64,000 bases of DNA from Clitoria ternatea. Taxonomy: Eukaryota > Streptophyta > Magnoliopsida > Fabales > Fabaceae. Shown here one piece after another: positions 37,111 through 50,414 of the stretch. A program made the translations under genes and the position numbers. Under the pieces are notes generated by a model. That model had not been told where the DNA came from, did no database searches, and saw only the letters and a list, made by a program, of their open reading frames with translations. The first letter of the stretch is position 1. Each line of letters starts with the position of its first letter. The stretch lies in NCBI GenBank assembly GCA_037962975.1, contig CM075675.1:4784001-4848000 (forward strand). Direction: 5' to 3'.

Positions 37111-40100
37111 CTTTTTTTTGGTCGAAACTTTAATATCATTCAGAGAGATGGACAAGGTTACATTCAAAGGACCTGAGGCCCAAGAAGGAGAAACAACAAT
37201 CGCAATACGCAGAGCAGAGAAAATTCTAAAAACTTGAAGCCCAAGCCCGCTTGCAAGGCTAGCACACATCGGAACCAAAAGTTCCACCTTGCGTAGGTTT
37301 GCCTCTGTCCAGCGAAGCAATCCTAACCAAGATGCAACTATGGATGCCAGGGGTAACACGAAGAAGACAACTGACAATCACAATCAACAAACGACTTTGT
37401 ACCACCTATCGAGACTTAGCAAAGCAAGCCTGGAGGAATATTTCTTTTATCCTGTACCAAAATTCTTCTTAGACTCAAGGGGGGAGAAACCCACCAGTTT
37501 TTATTGAGATTCCTAGAGATAGTCAATTGAGCAATCTCATGAGCGACCATGTTTGCTTGTCTTCCGGTCCACAAGAATCCACACGAGGAAAATGCATTGC
37601 GAAGATAGGTGATATCACGGACAATGCTCTCAATTTCCTTCAAGTTGATCTCTTTCCTGCAAGCTCTAATCAATTGAAGGTTATCTGACTCCACAACAAT
37701 GTCTTTCCACTCCATGTTATGTGCCAAGATAACTGCCTCTCTTAGCGCCGAAGCCTCTGCTAGAAGGACGGTTGGTGCCCAGATGAAGGATGACTGGCCA
37801 AAGACAATGTCACCTTGATGGTTTCTAGCAATAATTCCTGTAGCAGCTCGCTGGGACGGGCTCTTCCAAGCCACATCTGTGTTGATTTTCAATTTCCCTA
37901 TCGGTGGGGGTCTCCATTTAGGGACATTCTTTTGAACAGGTATTTGTCTCTGATTATCGTGGCATTGGCTTGTAAAGGCAACATTGTAATATTCATTAAC
38001 AGCATGTTGAATTTGATTAAGAACCTGTATTGGATCTGGATTTTCCCCTTGAAAAATAAATTTATTTCTGCTAAGCCAGATTTGCCATAAAGTGTAAAAG
38101 ACTTTAGAGACCAGAAACTGGTAATCCTCCTTTTTTAATCTAAATAATTCTATCTTAGAAACCAACCATTTTGTTAATGAGGAATAACTTTCTCTACTGG
38201 GAAAGCATTGTATGTTGGCCCCAAACCAGACTGGAACAGTCCAACTACATTGAAGAAATGCATGTTCCAGTGTCTCATCCCCCTCCAGGTATATTGGACA
38301 TTTAGAATCTCTGGTGACTTTTCTGTGAACCAACCTTCTCTGACAGGGAGAAGGTTATGACATATTTTCCAAATGAAGGTCTGGATTTTTTTTGGAACCT
38401 TAGCTTTCCATATTGCTTCCCAAAAGGACTTGATTGGTTGGAAAGAAGTAGAAGGTCCCATATCAGGTGTTTCAGTTAAGTCCTTGATGACTCGATATCC
38501 AGACTTTATGGTATACTCTCCCTTTTTAGTATAGGGCCAAATCATTTCATCGTTGCTTTCAGTAACCTTGATAGGTGTGTGCAGTGCAGGAAGCCAGAAT
38601 TCCTTGGCCAGGATTTGACAGATCTTGGATACATTCCATGAGTGAGTTGATTGATCAATTAAATGATCCAAAGTGACTTCTGGGTTGCAGTGATTAGTAG
38701 GATGTGGGTAGCACCTATCAGCGTTCCATAACCATCTGTGTTTAAACACTGAAACCTGTTTGCCATCACCAATCGACCATTGACCCAGCTTGATAAGAGT
38801 ATCTCTTCCTTGGAGCAGGCTATTCCATATCCACGAACTATTCCTTTTTCTAGGCTGCTGGAGAAAGTGAGAATTAGGAAAGTATTTACCCTTTAATATC
38901 TGTACCCACAGAGCATCTTGATTTTTCAGAACTCTCCAGGCTTGTTTAGTTAAGTAAGCAGTATTTAGGCATTCCATTTCTTTAAAGCCAAGCCCTCCTG
39001 CAAATTTACTATTTGTAATGGACCTCCACTTCTTCCAATGAATTCCTACTCTTCCTTTATCTTTGGCCCACCAAAACCTAGCTATGATTGAATTAATTTC
39101 CTTCACCAGCTTCTTAGGAAATCTGACAAGAGACATAGTATATGCCGGGATAGCTTGGAGCACAGATTTAATCAGTGTTTCTTTTCCAGCCTGATTCAAA
39201 AAGTTTTCCTTCCACCCATCTACTTTAGAGATAACCTTTTGTTTGATCCAATTTAAAATCCTACACTTGGAGGTACCCCAGTCAGTAGGAAGCCCCAAAT
39301 AGCTCCCTGGGTCAGTTTGCTGTTGCATCTGCATAATTGCTGAAATACGGGCTCTTAATGAATGAGGCACAAGTTTCCCAAAAATTATCCCTGATTTTGC
39401 CACATTTATTCTCTGGCCTGAAGCTTGAGAATACATGTTAAGCACATTTAAGATAGAGTACGCCTCAGCTTCTGATGCCTTTGCAAGAATTATTGAGTCA
39501 TCTGCATAAAATAAGTGAGTCAAAATAGGACAATGAGGAGATAAATGCATACCAGATAGAGACCCTTCCTCCCTTGATTTAGAGAGTAAATGAGATAAAG
39601 CCTCGGCTGCAAGGATAAAGAGGTAAGGAGAGATAGGGTCTCCTTGTCTGAGACCACGTTGTGGTTTAATAGGGGGGCTTCTAGAACCATTAAGACTTAT
39701 GCTATAAGTGACGGAAGTAACAAGAGACATGACAAGAGAAATCCAGTGAGGATCAAAACCATAAGAGATCAGGGCTTGATTGAGAAAATCCCAACTTAAT
39801 CTATCATAAGCTTTACTCATGTCAAGTTTAATGGCCATATGGTGTTTGGAAAAAGAGGATCTGCCCTTAAGAGAGTGGAAAACTTCATGGCCAATAACGA
39901 TATTGTCCTGAATCTGTCTTCCTTTGATAAAGGCAGACTGATTGGGAGAAATCAGACTAGGCAGAAAAGGTTTGAGTCTAAGTTGAAGAATCTTAGACAC
40001 CACTTTAGGGATGAAATTACAACAGCTAATCGGGCGAAATTGGGATACTTTTTCTGGGTTAGGAACTTTAGGGACCAAGGAGATAAGGGTGTGGTTAACT

Positions 40101-40945
40101 TCAGATGGCATCTCTCCGGTAGAAAAGAAAAAGCTTATTGCAGAGCACACTTGTTCTCTAACTGTATCCCAGTAATTATGGTAAAAAAGCCCATTAAGAC
40201 CATCCGGTCCAGGAGCTTTCAGAGGGGGGAGCTGCTTAACAGCATTTTCAATTTCACCATCCAGAACTGGAGCCAATAACAACTCATTCATATGTTGAGT
40301 AACCTTTTTGGGAATGACCTGAGCACAGTCTAGAATATTTTGGGTAGCCTCAGCTTCGTATATTTTCTGGAAATAATTGGTGATCATGTCCATAACAGCA
40401 TCATGTCCCTCAACCCAAGAATTGGATTCATCCTGAAGCCTAGTTATTCTGTTCTTTGCCCTTCTTTGAATAGTGAAAGCATGAAAAAATCTTGTATTAG
40501 CATCCCCTGATTTTAACCATTGAATTCGAGACCGTTGGTGCCAATAAATCTCCTCACGCTTTTTGATCTCATCGATTTGATTCTGAAAAAAGGAGAGTTG
40601 TTTTCTTTCATCCTCTGAAAAGCCCGTATTTATGAGAGTTTGAACTTTATGCCATGATGCTTTTTGAACTTTTTGAAGTTATCCTGATGCCATTGTATTA
40701 ATCTTTTCTTGCATTGACCATGATGCTCTATAAGCTGCTCCCAGTGATCTTCTTTATGAACAGCATTATGCCACCCTTCTTCCACAATTTTATTACAGTC
40801 AGGATGCTCTGCCCAGAATGCCTCAAATTTGAAAAACTGCTTGCTCATACCTTCAGGTTTCAAATCAAGAAACAGGGGAGAGTGGTCTGAGGATATAGGC
40901 GGCAATGCTGTACACAACACATGATTAAGGAAAAAGAAAGACAAG
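37111..40945 (-). mobile_element. 5'-truncated LINE (L1-type) non-LTR retrotransposon
   Basis: In the order of its coding strand: the tail of the endonuclease domain (SSDHSPLFLDL, 40944-40630), a frame change, the reverse transcriptase (40393-38174) with APGPDGL near residue 60, FIKGRQIQDNI, LDMSKAYD, GLRQGDPISPYLF and the catalytic FYADD at about 295-299. A zinc-binding C-terminal module (C-P-I-Y...L-E-H-A-F-L-Q-C) and an RNase H domain (INTDVAWK, AEASALRE, VESDNLQLI; 38333-37416) follow. At least two frame shifts (near 40680 and 38330) break the polyprotein. The 5' part (most of the endonuclease and ORF1) is missing. A short T run at 37111-37118 could be the complement of its poly-A tail. 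Confidence 0.9.
37416..40393 (-). pseudogene. LINE ORF2 remnant: reverse transcriptase and RNase H
   Basis: Two overlapping frames, 40393-38174 (739 residues) and 38333-37416 (305 residues), are parts of one ancestral polyprotein separated by a single-base shift near 38330. The RT core motifs and RNase H acidic residues are intact, so the damage looks fairly recent, but no full-length product can be made. Confidence 0.88.
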
Positions 40946-41210
40946 AGCAGCTAGCAGCGGAGGATCTTATATGAAAGCAAAGAACATACCTCAGCTCAGT
41001 ACGCATAGAAGTAAAGTCTACCTCTATTTAGCTCTACTGACTTTCTTATACCTATACCAGGAACCCAAGCCTACCTCTTCTTTCTGGTAGTCGAGTGGCT
41101 TATAGCTTCTGGGACAACAGAAAGACAGAGAAATAACAGTCGATTTTTCTTCTATCCTTTCTTTACTCTGCTGGCATTCATTCTGCCTTCATCTTTTTTT
41201 TTCTTAGGGT
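40946..41210. other. Possible organelle-derived DNA next to the LINE
   Basis: Composition changes sharply at the LINE's 5' edge. Phrases such as CCTACCTCTTCTTTCTGG and GGTAGTCGAGTGGC look to me like plant mitochondrial intergenic DNA. This is an impression only; no organelle gene is present. Confidence 0.2.
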
Positions 41211-42027
41211 TGAATGAAAGAAGAGGTACAAAGGAGATGACAATGAATTTCCTTAAGTGAAACAAGGATCTTCAGTATATGTTGTAATTTAAAATTTATG
41301 TGCTTTCCAAACTTGAGATCTAGGTCTTGACCCAAATATCATTAAAAAAATAAGAGTTGCAGCGCTCACTTTTCTCTTCCTAAAATTTTTTACACCAAAA
41401 ACGTCCTTGAGTACTACTTAATGTACTACTTAATACTAACCATTTTTTTTTTTTCATTTGACACATTTATTTGAAAGATGTTACATAAAATAAAACTTAT
41501 CCTGTTTCAAATGAACAAACAAAAAAGTATTTTACCAAGATACTAGTCATTTGTTTGCTATAACTAAGTCTAAAGTTATCAGGTTTGCTTTGAATTCAAA
41601 TTTGAAATAAAAAGGTTGTCAAGATCTCTACTGGTTGATGGCTGAAAAATAAAATAAAAAACTTTGATTTGAAACAGACAAAATAAGATAAAAAAGATAA
41701 TCTTTGTTCACAGGACTGTTAATGTTTGGTTGGAGAGTTAATGCCTGCCGTTTTCATTCTCTTGCATGTCTACTAGGCTTGAAAAAGTAGAGTTAACAAC
41801 TGTTCTGTGATACATATAGAGAATATAGCAAACAAAATGGTCAAACCAAGCCCTTTAATAAAAACAACTATTATACATATTAGTTTTCAAAAACTGTAGT
41901 CCCAACAAGCTTAGGAGTGATACTGGTATACCGATATCTAATGTAGCATAACTATAACAGGAGAAGTTTTGTTCGCTATCACCAAGAGTTATGACTGCCA
42001 AAGTACAAATTTTACATTCTACAAGAT

Positions 42028-44822
42028 CTATCTCGGAATATTTACTGGAGGTTCCAAGCTACCCACCAAAATCCCAAGCATCTTTATCTTCAAACTTCTT
42101 TATGAATGGATGATCCTGGAAGTACAATGGGAGTAGCAGAATCAGCAATTAGGAATCTTAACAAAAATATCAGATAAACAATATATCATCACCATCAGGT
42201 TACTAACCAGAAGCTCCAAGGATGTCAATCTATCCCCAGGATCCTTTTGGATGCTGTATTTAAACCAGGAACTGAACTTAGAAACAAACAACACAACAAA
42301 ACAAAAGGGTATGTCTAAACATGCACTCACTAACTAAAGGCACAAACTTTAGTCACAAAATTGTCATACATATATAGAGAATCCATGTGCAAAGACAGCT
42401 TATAACACAGATAATCAACGCGATATGTTATTGAGTTAATTTAAACACGATGTAATTTAATCACCAAATTCTCAGAATCTCATTCATATACAGATAAAGC
42501 CAAAACTGCAACGGTCAAAATGCAAAGACAGCTTATAATGCAGTGTCATGCCTGAAAAAACTCCAGTGCCATATCTCAGTTTTCTACTTTTACTGAAATT
42601 AAGTAGAAAGTAAACAATTACCAGGATGAGAAAAAGGAACAGAATTCCGGGGAGAACTGATCAGGTGGAGTGGAAGGTGGGGCCACAGACAATTGCTTCT
42701 AAGAGCTCATAAAAACTAGGCCAGCCTTGCTGATCTTCAGACTGTATATAAGGAAACCGCCCTATGGCACACTCAAGCACAGCCATGCCCAAACTCCAGA
42801 TGTCACTGCTATAATCATAAGTACTCCCGCTGATTCTTTCTGGCTAAACGAGGAAATCAACAAAATAAAACAATATTAATCGTCATAACTTCATAAGTTC
42901 ATGACTTTTTGAGGCTATATATGCAAGGTCCGGAGAAAAATAGGAGAGGACAAGAGTAAAAGGGGGGAAAGTTACTCACCGACATGTAATTGTAAGTTCC
43001 TACAAATGTATCTCTTTGGCCCATTGAACTTGCTAGCATAGCACTAACACCAAAATCAGTAATCTTCACATCCCCTTTGTGATTAACCAACAGATTGGAT
43101 GGTTTAATGTCCCTATGTATTACATGTCTTTCATTATGCAAGTAGACAAGACCTTGCAATACCTGAAATATGCATATGAATAATTAAAAAAGGGGACAGT
43201 ACATGGCCTTGCCTGTTTGCAGGACTAGAATCTGCCAATTTCAACAAGAAATAGAAGTATGGTCCAAGTGTACCTGTTTGCAAACCACAGCAAGATATGG
43301 TTCCAGAATTGTTTTAACTTGTCTGATTATATCTGCTAGAGAACCACGATCCATGTATTCTAAAATCCATTATGATAGAATGAGTGGTAGCAAACTACAA
43401 CATGTGAACACTGTGATGCCTGGTTTAATTTCAGTTCCTGAACAATCTGTTTTCGAATATCCTCCTGTATATTCATCTGAATAACCTGCAATATGAACAA
43501 TTCATATGTTTCCTTATCGTATAAAAGCTCAACTCACAAGGTTGAAAATTATTTTCAAAACAATGCACTTTGTTTCAAAAGGCAATACTTAACACTAGCC
43601 CAAGATCAGAGTGGTAAAACTATTTTACCAAAGGCGTTAAAACCATATTAGACTTGGAATATGATCTTCAGAATTTTTACCAAGGCAAAGCATGCTTGGA
43701 AAAAATATTTACATCACATTTTCAAAATGTTGTTTGTCTCACATTTGCTGAACTCCAACCCCATTCAATCATGTTCCATATAAAAACCATTTACTTACAG
43801 TACTTCCTACAGGTTCACATATTCTAAGACGTTTACAACCATCTGTTATAAGTAACCGGAAAAGTAAAATTGTGCTTTTCTTTCGCACAACTCCATGTTA
43901 AGACATTATAAGCTGTTTGAGAAAGAACAAAACTTCCATTGCAAAAAGAAAAAAAATACTTTCAATATACCTTACTCTTCCATTTCCCTCTCAAATTTTA
44001 ATCCCAAACATACCCTAAGGAAAAGTATGTCAAATTTACACTAAGAGTTGAGGAAAAGAATATACACAACTATGTGTCAAAAGAACAATACTTACAAACA
44101 GAAAAAGGAACTTTCAAACCATAGTCTTCCCTCCTTTCCCCTCTAAAATTTTAATCCCAAACACACCCTAACGAAGAGTATGTCAAATTTACACTAAGAG
44201 TTGATGAGAAGAATATACACAACTATGTATCAAATGAATAATACTAGCAAACAGAAAAAAGAACTTTCAAACCTTACCCTTCCTTCCTTTCCCCCTCTAA
44301 AATTTTAATCCCAAACATTCTCTAAGGAAAAATATGCCAAATTTATACTAAAGAGTTCAGGAGAAGAACACAAGAATGATGTATCAAAAGAATTCATTAA
44401 AAACACATACATGTCAACCTTTAAAGCAAACAATCTTCATGGCGAACAAGTTGAACCACACCACCACTGCCTTTTCCAATTACTTTGATGGTCTCAAGGT
44501 CATCCAGGGAGAAGTCAAATTCCAGTTCCTTACCATCTGAAGGTTGTTCAAAGAGACAATTTGTAAACATCATATGCTTGAAGCTCAAACAATGAAAACA
44601 AAACAAAAACTGTCATATGTGATAATGTATGCAGAGTGAAGGTTATAAAGTACACAAGAGGAAGCATGTAAAGGGAAACATACAGACTCTATAAAACTAA
44701 CCAATGAGAAACTGGAAGTGAAGTAATAGACCTACCCGTGATTCTTTTTCTTCAGAGATAAGACGCAACCCTTTCTGATTCAAGAGTAGATCACCATCAT
44801 GGAATGTTCCACTCGCAGTCCC
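42028..44822 (-). pseudogene. MKK6: MKK6-type MAP kinase kinase pseudogene
   Basis: Exon remnants in transcript order: 44822-44736 (ASGTFHDGDLLLNQKGLRLISEEKES), 44543-44450 (SDGKELEFDFSL...VIGKGSGGVVQLVRH), 43485-43274, 43162-42980 (GLVYLHNERHVIHRDIKPSN, DFGVSAMLASSMGQRDTFVG), 42843-42622 (PERISGSTYDYSSDIWSLGM), 42253-42208 and 42115-42028. They match the MKK6 / NtMEK1 class of MAPKKs, which act in cytokinesis signalling. The lesions are: no N-terminal exon found; an AA instead of AG before the second exon; missing sequence after VVQLVRH that should hold the catalytic Lys; a deletion of about 13 nt in exon 43485-43274 (after YHNG) that shifts frame; and frame shifts near 42690 and 42060. Introns are kept, so this is a duplicated, not a processed, pseudogene. 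Confidence 0.88.
43965..44395. repeat. Three tandem copies of a ~154-bp repeat
   Basis: The phrase ATTTTAATCCCAAACA starts copies near 43997, 44150 and 44304 (period 153-154 bp). Each is followed by TATGYCAAATTTAYACTAA and AACTTTCAAACC-like phrases. The array lies in an intron of the MAPKK pseudogene. Confidence 0.85.
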
Positions 44823-45807
44823 GGTCACAATTAAACCATAATCAAATCAATCAACCTCATAAACACAACAGAAGAAAAATTGCTTAAAAAATAAAAAAAT
44901 TGGAAGCAGAAATATAACTATCAATTCTCTTCATTTTTTTTACAATAAACTGGTTTCCAAATCATATGATAATAATACAAAAAAAATCTAAAACTACTTC
45001 AGATTAAGGGTTGTTGAATCCAACAAACCACGTGCAGTGTGTAAGCTAACAATGAACTCTGAAAATGAGAGTTAAAAATTGAAAACTAAACCTCCAAATT
45101 AGTCCTCAAGATTGTATAAGTCGGACAGTTTAGTGCTGGGGTTTTGAAAAATTCGATGTAGTGTACAACTTTGCAAAACGAAGATCAATTTAGCTTATAA
45201 AGCGGCAACAAAAAATAATGTAGAAATGACTAAAATGGATTGTTTTTTTATGAGGCGGGCAGAGACTAAATTGGAGTTTTCAAAATCTCCTAGAGACGCA
45301 CCCATGCAATCTCAGAGATCAACCTGCGAGATTACTCAAAAATAGAAACTTTATATAAGAATTAAAGGGATAATGGAAAGAAAAAGAAGAGGGTTGGTAA
45401 AGGAAAGAGGAAAATGAATGAGATTACACCACTGCGGAATGATGAATTTGATCTTGAATTATACTCCTAATTCTAAAACTAGTTTTAGATTTGTTTTTCG
45501 AAAAACTTAGGGTACAAGCTTGATTTGTTTATCTGAAAGTTGAATAAAATTTGAGGATACATGTAGTTTAACACAAAAAAATAAAACAAAATAAGCATAG
45601 CATAAAAATCACTAATACAGAATCTAAAATACCAAGAAATATGTTATGGCCATATAGCATCAAATTTTACTTCAAATTGCTATCAATCGTTCAGTACTTT
45701 CCTACTTTCACTTAACACAATAGAATAAACAAAAGGTGAAGAGATAATAATTAGCAAGAACAGTTATATGTGTTGCAGAACTTAGCATTTGAACCTCTTC
45801 AGACGGG
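44823..45807. other. DNA between two pseudogenes, no gene seen
   Basis: AT-rich. I searched it for the missing MAPKK N-terminal exon on the minus strand and did not find it. Confidence 0.5.
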
Positions 45808-45999
45808 TTATAGCTTGTAGACAGGTTCAATTCCAAGGAGATAAAAGCATTGCCTCATCACAGTTTCTGTTGCTTGCTTCACATAGCAACTTAGCAAGAG
45901 CCTACTTGTTTCTTCAGGCGACCCACAACCTGACAAGAGTAAGAAGTTGAATTATGGCTTCAATCTTGACCTTGTTCTTTCACCATCACCAGGTATTAT

Positions 46000-48900
46000 C
46001 AGTAGTCGATAGCGGGTTTTGCGGCCGCGATCACGCCGCGTCGTCGCGCTGTCGCGGCTCCTCCCCGCGACGAAGGTTTCGCGGCCCGCGTTGCAGAGTG
46101 GTTCAAATTGCGGGCATCGCGCGGCGATCTCGGTGTCGCGGAATCTCGGGCGTCGCGGGCACAATCCTGGTGCGCGTCCAAAACTACATCGTTTTGGGTA
46201 AGTGACTTCTTCCCTCCTTTTTTTTAGGGCTTTTTCGATCAATCTCATTCTCTCTTCACTCTTTCTTCTTCTACTCTCTCCTTCAACATTCTTCTTCTTC
46301 TTCTTCACATAGCATCACCCACCCTCCAATAACAACACCCACTGCCCCCTTACTGTCCAGCGACCACCACCGACCTCCGGCGACCACTGTCCGACCTCCG
46401 GCGACTGCTTTCGACCTCCGGCAACCCCTATTTGACCTCTGACGACCTCCAAACAGCCCCCAAACTACTGCTGCCACCTCCCACAACCTTTAACCACCTG
46501 CTGCCACTCCAAACAGCCCCCAACCAGCTGCTGCCCCCTCTAAACCACCACCTGCCACCTCCAAAAAACAGCCTCCCACAGCCTGCTTCAGTCTCCATTA
46601 ATGGCAACTGTTGGTGAAGATTCTAGTGTCACCCCAACCCCTCAATCATCCACGCAGCTCTTTAAACCCACCGGAAACAACATTGATCCGGGTTGGCAAT
46701 GGAATTCTTTAAAGGACCTCAACAACAAGAAGCACGTCACATGTGACTATTGTGGCAAGACCACCACTGGTGGTATTACTAGAGCAAAAGAGCATCAAAT
46801 GGGTGCAAGGGGGAATGTGGGGAAATGCTTGAAGACCCCTGAAGAGGTGAGACTAAAGTTGATAGAGCTTGCAGCTAAGAAGGTTGCGGATAAAGTCTTA
46901 TATATGAATGAATATGAGGAGGATGAGGAGATTCAAGAAATCCGGTCTTTGAAACAAGGAAAGCGGGTTCCATCGTCTTCAAGTCATGGTTCAACATCTA
47001 TGTTGTTCAAGAAATCAAAGAACATAAAAGGGCCAATGGATTTGTTGTTGATGAAGGATCCGGAAGTGAGTAAAAGGTTGGAGAAGAATACAAAATAATC
47101 AAACATTAAGGATCATTGCACCAAAGAGGCAAGAGCAAAAACAGTGCAATATATAGAGCGGTTCCTAATTAGAAATGGGATCGCTTTCAATGTTGTGCGG
47201 ACAAAGAGCTTTAAAGAGATGATCCAAGCTATTGGAGAATATGGTCGGAATTTAAGGCCCCCAACCTATCATGAATGCAGGGTTTCTCTTCTTAAGGAGT
47301 TGGAGCACACCAACGACCTCATGAAGAAACATGTTGTTTGGAGAGAAAACACCGGATGCTCTATCATGTCAGATGGTTGGACTGATAGAAGGGTAGGACA
47401 CTGATTAACTTCTTGGTTAATACTCCTATCGGGTCAATGTTCATCAAAAGCATTGATGCTTCTTCATTCATGAAGACGAGGGACAAGGTGAGCTGTTGGA
47501 CAACTTTGTAGAGGAGATTGGAGAGGACAAAGTTGTTCAAGTAGTCACGGACAACGGGAGCAACTATGTTGCAGCTGGTAATAGTTGCTATTATTCATTT
47601 TTATTTGAGTTAATCATGTTTGATTTAATTACTTAGGTTTAATTAATTCTATTAGTTACTTAAATTCTTTTCAATTTAGGTAAAATGTTGATGGACAAGA
47701 GGAAGCATTTGTTTTGGACTCCATGCGCTGCCCATTGTTTGGATTTGATGTTGGAGGACATCGGAAAGCTTCCAAAAATTAAAAAGGCTTGTCTAAGGGG
47801 AACAAAGTTGGTTGGTTACATCTACAACCATTCATTTGTATTAAATTTGTTGAGAAAATTCACCGGTGGAACCGAGCTAGTAAGACATGGAGTGACAAGG
47901 TTTGCCACAACCTTTTTGACCTTGCAAAGGTTGCAAAGCCAAAAGAATAACCTTCGCAAGATGTTTGTATTGGAAGATTGGTCAAAGAGTAAGGGTGCAA
48001 GAGATCCTAAGGGAAAGAGAGCAACAGACACTGTTTTAATGGCTTCATTTTGGGCAGATGTGGTTTTTAGTTTAAAGGCTATGGGGCCTATTGTCCAAGT
48101 TTTACGTTTGGTGGATAATGAGAAGAAACCCGCAATGGGTTACATCTATGAGGCAATGAATAGGGCCAAAGAAAATATTCAGACAACTTTCAAAGGAGAT
48201 GAAAGAAAATATAGGGACATCTTTGCCATTTTTGACAAGCGATGGGATTCTCAGATGCACCATCCATTACATGCTGCAGGGTATTATCTTAATCCTGCAT
48301 TTTTCTTTACAGACCCTATAGGCATTGAGAATGATCCAGAGGTGAAAATTGGCCTCTTGGAGACCATTGCTCGGCTCTCTCCCACTATTGAATTTGAAGA
48401 TAGGGCTTCTGAAGAGTTGGTGCCTTATAAAAATGCTGAAGGGATCTTTGGTGGGGCTGGGGCTATAAGACAAAGGACCACTATGGCCCCTCTCTTTCAT
48501 TTAATTGCTCATTTGTTTTATATTTGGCGAAGTGAGGTTACAATTAATTTAATTAATTGCAGCTGAATGGTGGAAGCAATATGGGACATTCACTCCACAT
48601 TTGATGAAGATTGCCGTTAAAGTCTTATCCTTGACTTGTAGCTCTTCTGGTTGTGAGCGAAACTGGAGCACTTTTGAGCATGTAAGCTCTTTATCTCTTT
48701 TTTTTAACATTATTAGTTTGTTGCTAATTGGATTGGTGGTGGGTGGTGGCTAACATTTTTTTTTAAAATCAAATAGATTCATTCCAAGAAGAGAAGTCGT
48801 CTTGAGCATCAAAGGTTGTGTTACTTGGTTTTCATCAAGTACAACCAAACCTTAAATGAGAGGTTTAATGCAATGACCATCAAAGATCCAATTCTATTGA

Positions 48901-49596
48901 AGGAAGTTGATGATACCGCAACTAACGAGTGGTTGCTAGGAGAATTAGGCGGTGATGAAGATGGAGAGGAAGAGGAATTTGTGTTTGGTGAGGAAGATGG
49001 GTTGACATGGCAGCAAGTTTCACATACTACCGGTGTTGGACAGCCATTGCATTACACTAGGAGAAAGCATAAGCAAACTGCTACTTCTAAGCCTTCCTCA
49101 AGCAATAGGAAAAAAAGGGAAAGGGAAATATGTTTTGCAAGAGGAAGAAGAGGAGGAAGAGCTTGATGGTGAAGAAGAGACTTCCGAAGAGGAAGAAATT
49201 TATAGAAGTGATCAAGATGAAAGCTCAAGTAGAGGGGAAGAAGAGTTGCAACTAGGAGATGAAGAAGATGAATATGATTAGTGATTTATAGATTTTCATT
49301 CTAGTTCACTCTACTTCATTTAGACAATGTTTCATTTGGATAATGTTGCTTTTTCTTGTTATGTTTAATGTTTTGGATCATTTTTAATGTTTCATATTGG
49401 ATAATATTGTTTTTTACTATGAATATAGAGTGTATTTAGTTATATTTCTGCATTTTTAAGTGATTTCTGCATATATACATGTTTATGTGTGTTTCCCCCC
49501 GCGATAAATCAAATAGCATCTGCGATTTGCTCCGCGACGCCGCAATCCCAGTTTAGGGATCGTCTGCGACGCGACACGATCCGGGATTGACTACTA
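46000..49596 (+). mobile_element. hAT-superfamily DNA transposon
   Basis: The left end has AGTAGTCGATAGCGGG. The reverse complement of the right end has AGTAGTCAATCCCGG. Both subterminal regions are rich in CGCG words (for example GCGTCGCG) that stand out from the AT-rich surroundings. Between them lies a BED-finger/hAT transposase gene on the plus strand. An exact 8-bp target duplication could not be fixed (TATTATCA and TATGATTT are the closest flanks), so the ends are approximate. Confidence 0.85.
46601..49281 (+). pseudogene. Broken hAT transposase (BED finger, DUF659-like, hAT dimerisation)
   Basis: From ATG at 46601: a BED-type zinc finger (HVTCDYCGK...RAKEHQMG), then an acidic linker. 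An in-frame TAA at about 47095 sits where Gln is expected. The core follows (GCSIMSDGWTDRR), with a one-base shift near 47395. After an intron around 47577-47680 comes the TPCAAHCLDLMLEDI region, a long conserved stretch to about 48520, a second intron, the WWKQYGTFTPHLMKIA and SSSGCERNWSTFEHIHSKKR dimerisation region, and an acidic tail to 49281. At least two lesions make it non-autonomous now; most of the protein is still readable, so inactivation is fairly recent. Confidence 0.85.
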
Positions 49597-50414
49597 TGAT
49601 TTTACAAAATAAAGTAATTATATAGTAACCTATCTTTAACATATTTTGCGACTGATACAACAAATATACTGTGTAACAACTTTATGCATAAAACTAGGAA
49701 ATACAAATAGAAAGTATATAGAAACTCAAATATCAAAATCATTTAGTTTAAGACTTCAGAAGTATACCTGACAGTTGGTATAAAATTTTTTGGTGAAGAT
49801 TTCTGACAAATTATAGATGTATTTACACAACACATGGGGCAATAAATTGGACAAAGACTCCTCAAAAACCTGAAAATAAAATACAGCACACGCATAAAAC
49901 ACAAGTGTCTTAATATGCAGAAATGTCAAATTGCTTCAGCCATGATATCTCAGAGTTTGGCTCAAAGAAAATGAAGCACCAGTAGCAAAGTTATAAACAC
50001 TACTAGCATGCAAAACTGACACGTCTGAAATTCAAGAACAGCATATGCTGTTCACCTACCTCAGGAAATTGTATCAAATGAAGCCCCAATGTATGTTCAT
50101 CTTCTTGATCCAACATTATATTCCCACTCTGTCATAAAAAGTTGTTGGACATAAAATAAGGAAAGAATGTGCAGAAGTTGATGCTTGATACTTAGTTGAC
50201 TAACTATATATAAGAACACGCATGAAACATGCATCAAGGTGTATGCATATAAAATAAACATACAGAAATGGCTAGTATCAAGTCAATAATGCCAGAGTGC
50301 AAACACAACAGCAAAGTAACTTACTTTCTTTAACTCTTCAATATCTTTACCAGATTTCCTGATAATGGAACAGATCCTAGCATGTGCATACTGCAGATAA
50401 ACAGCAGTATTCCC

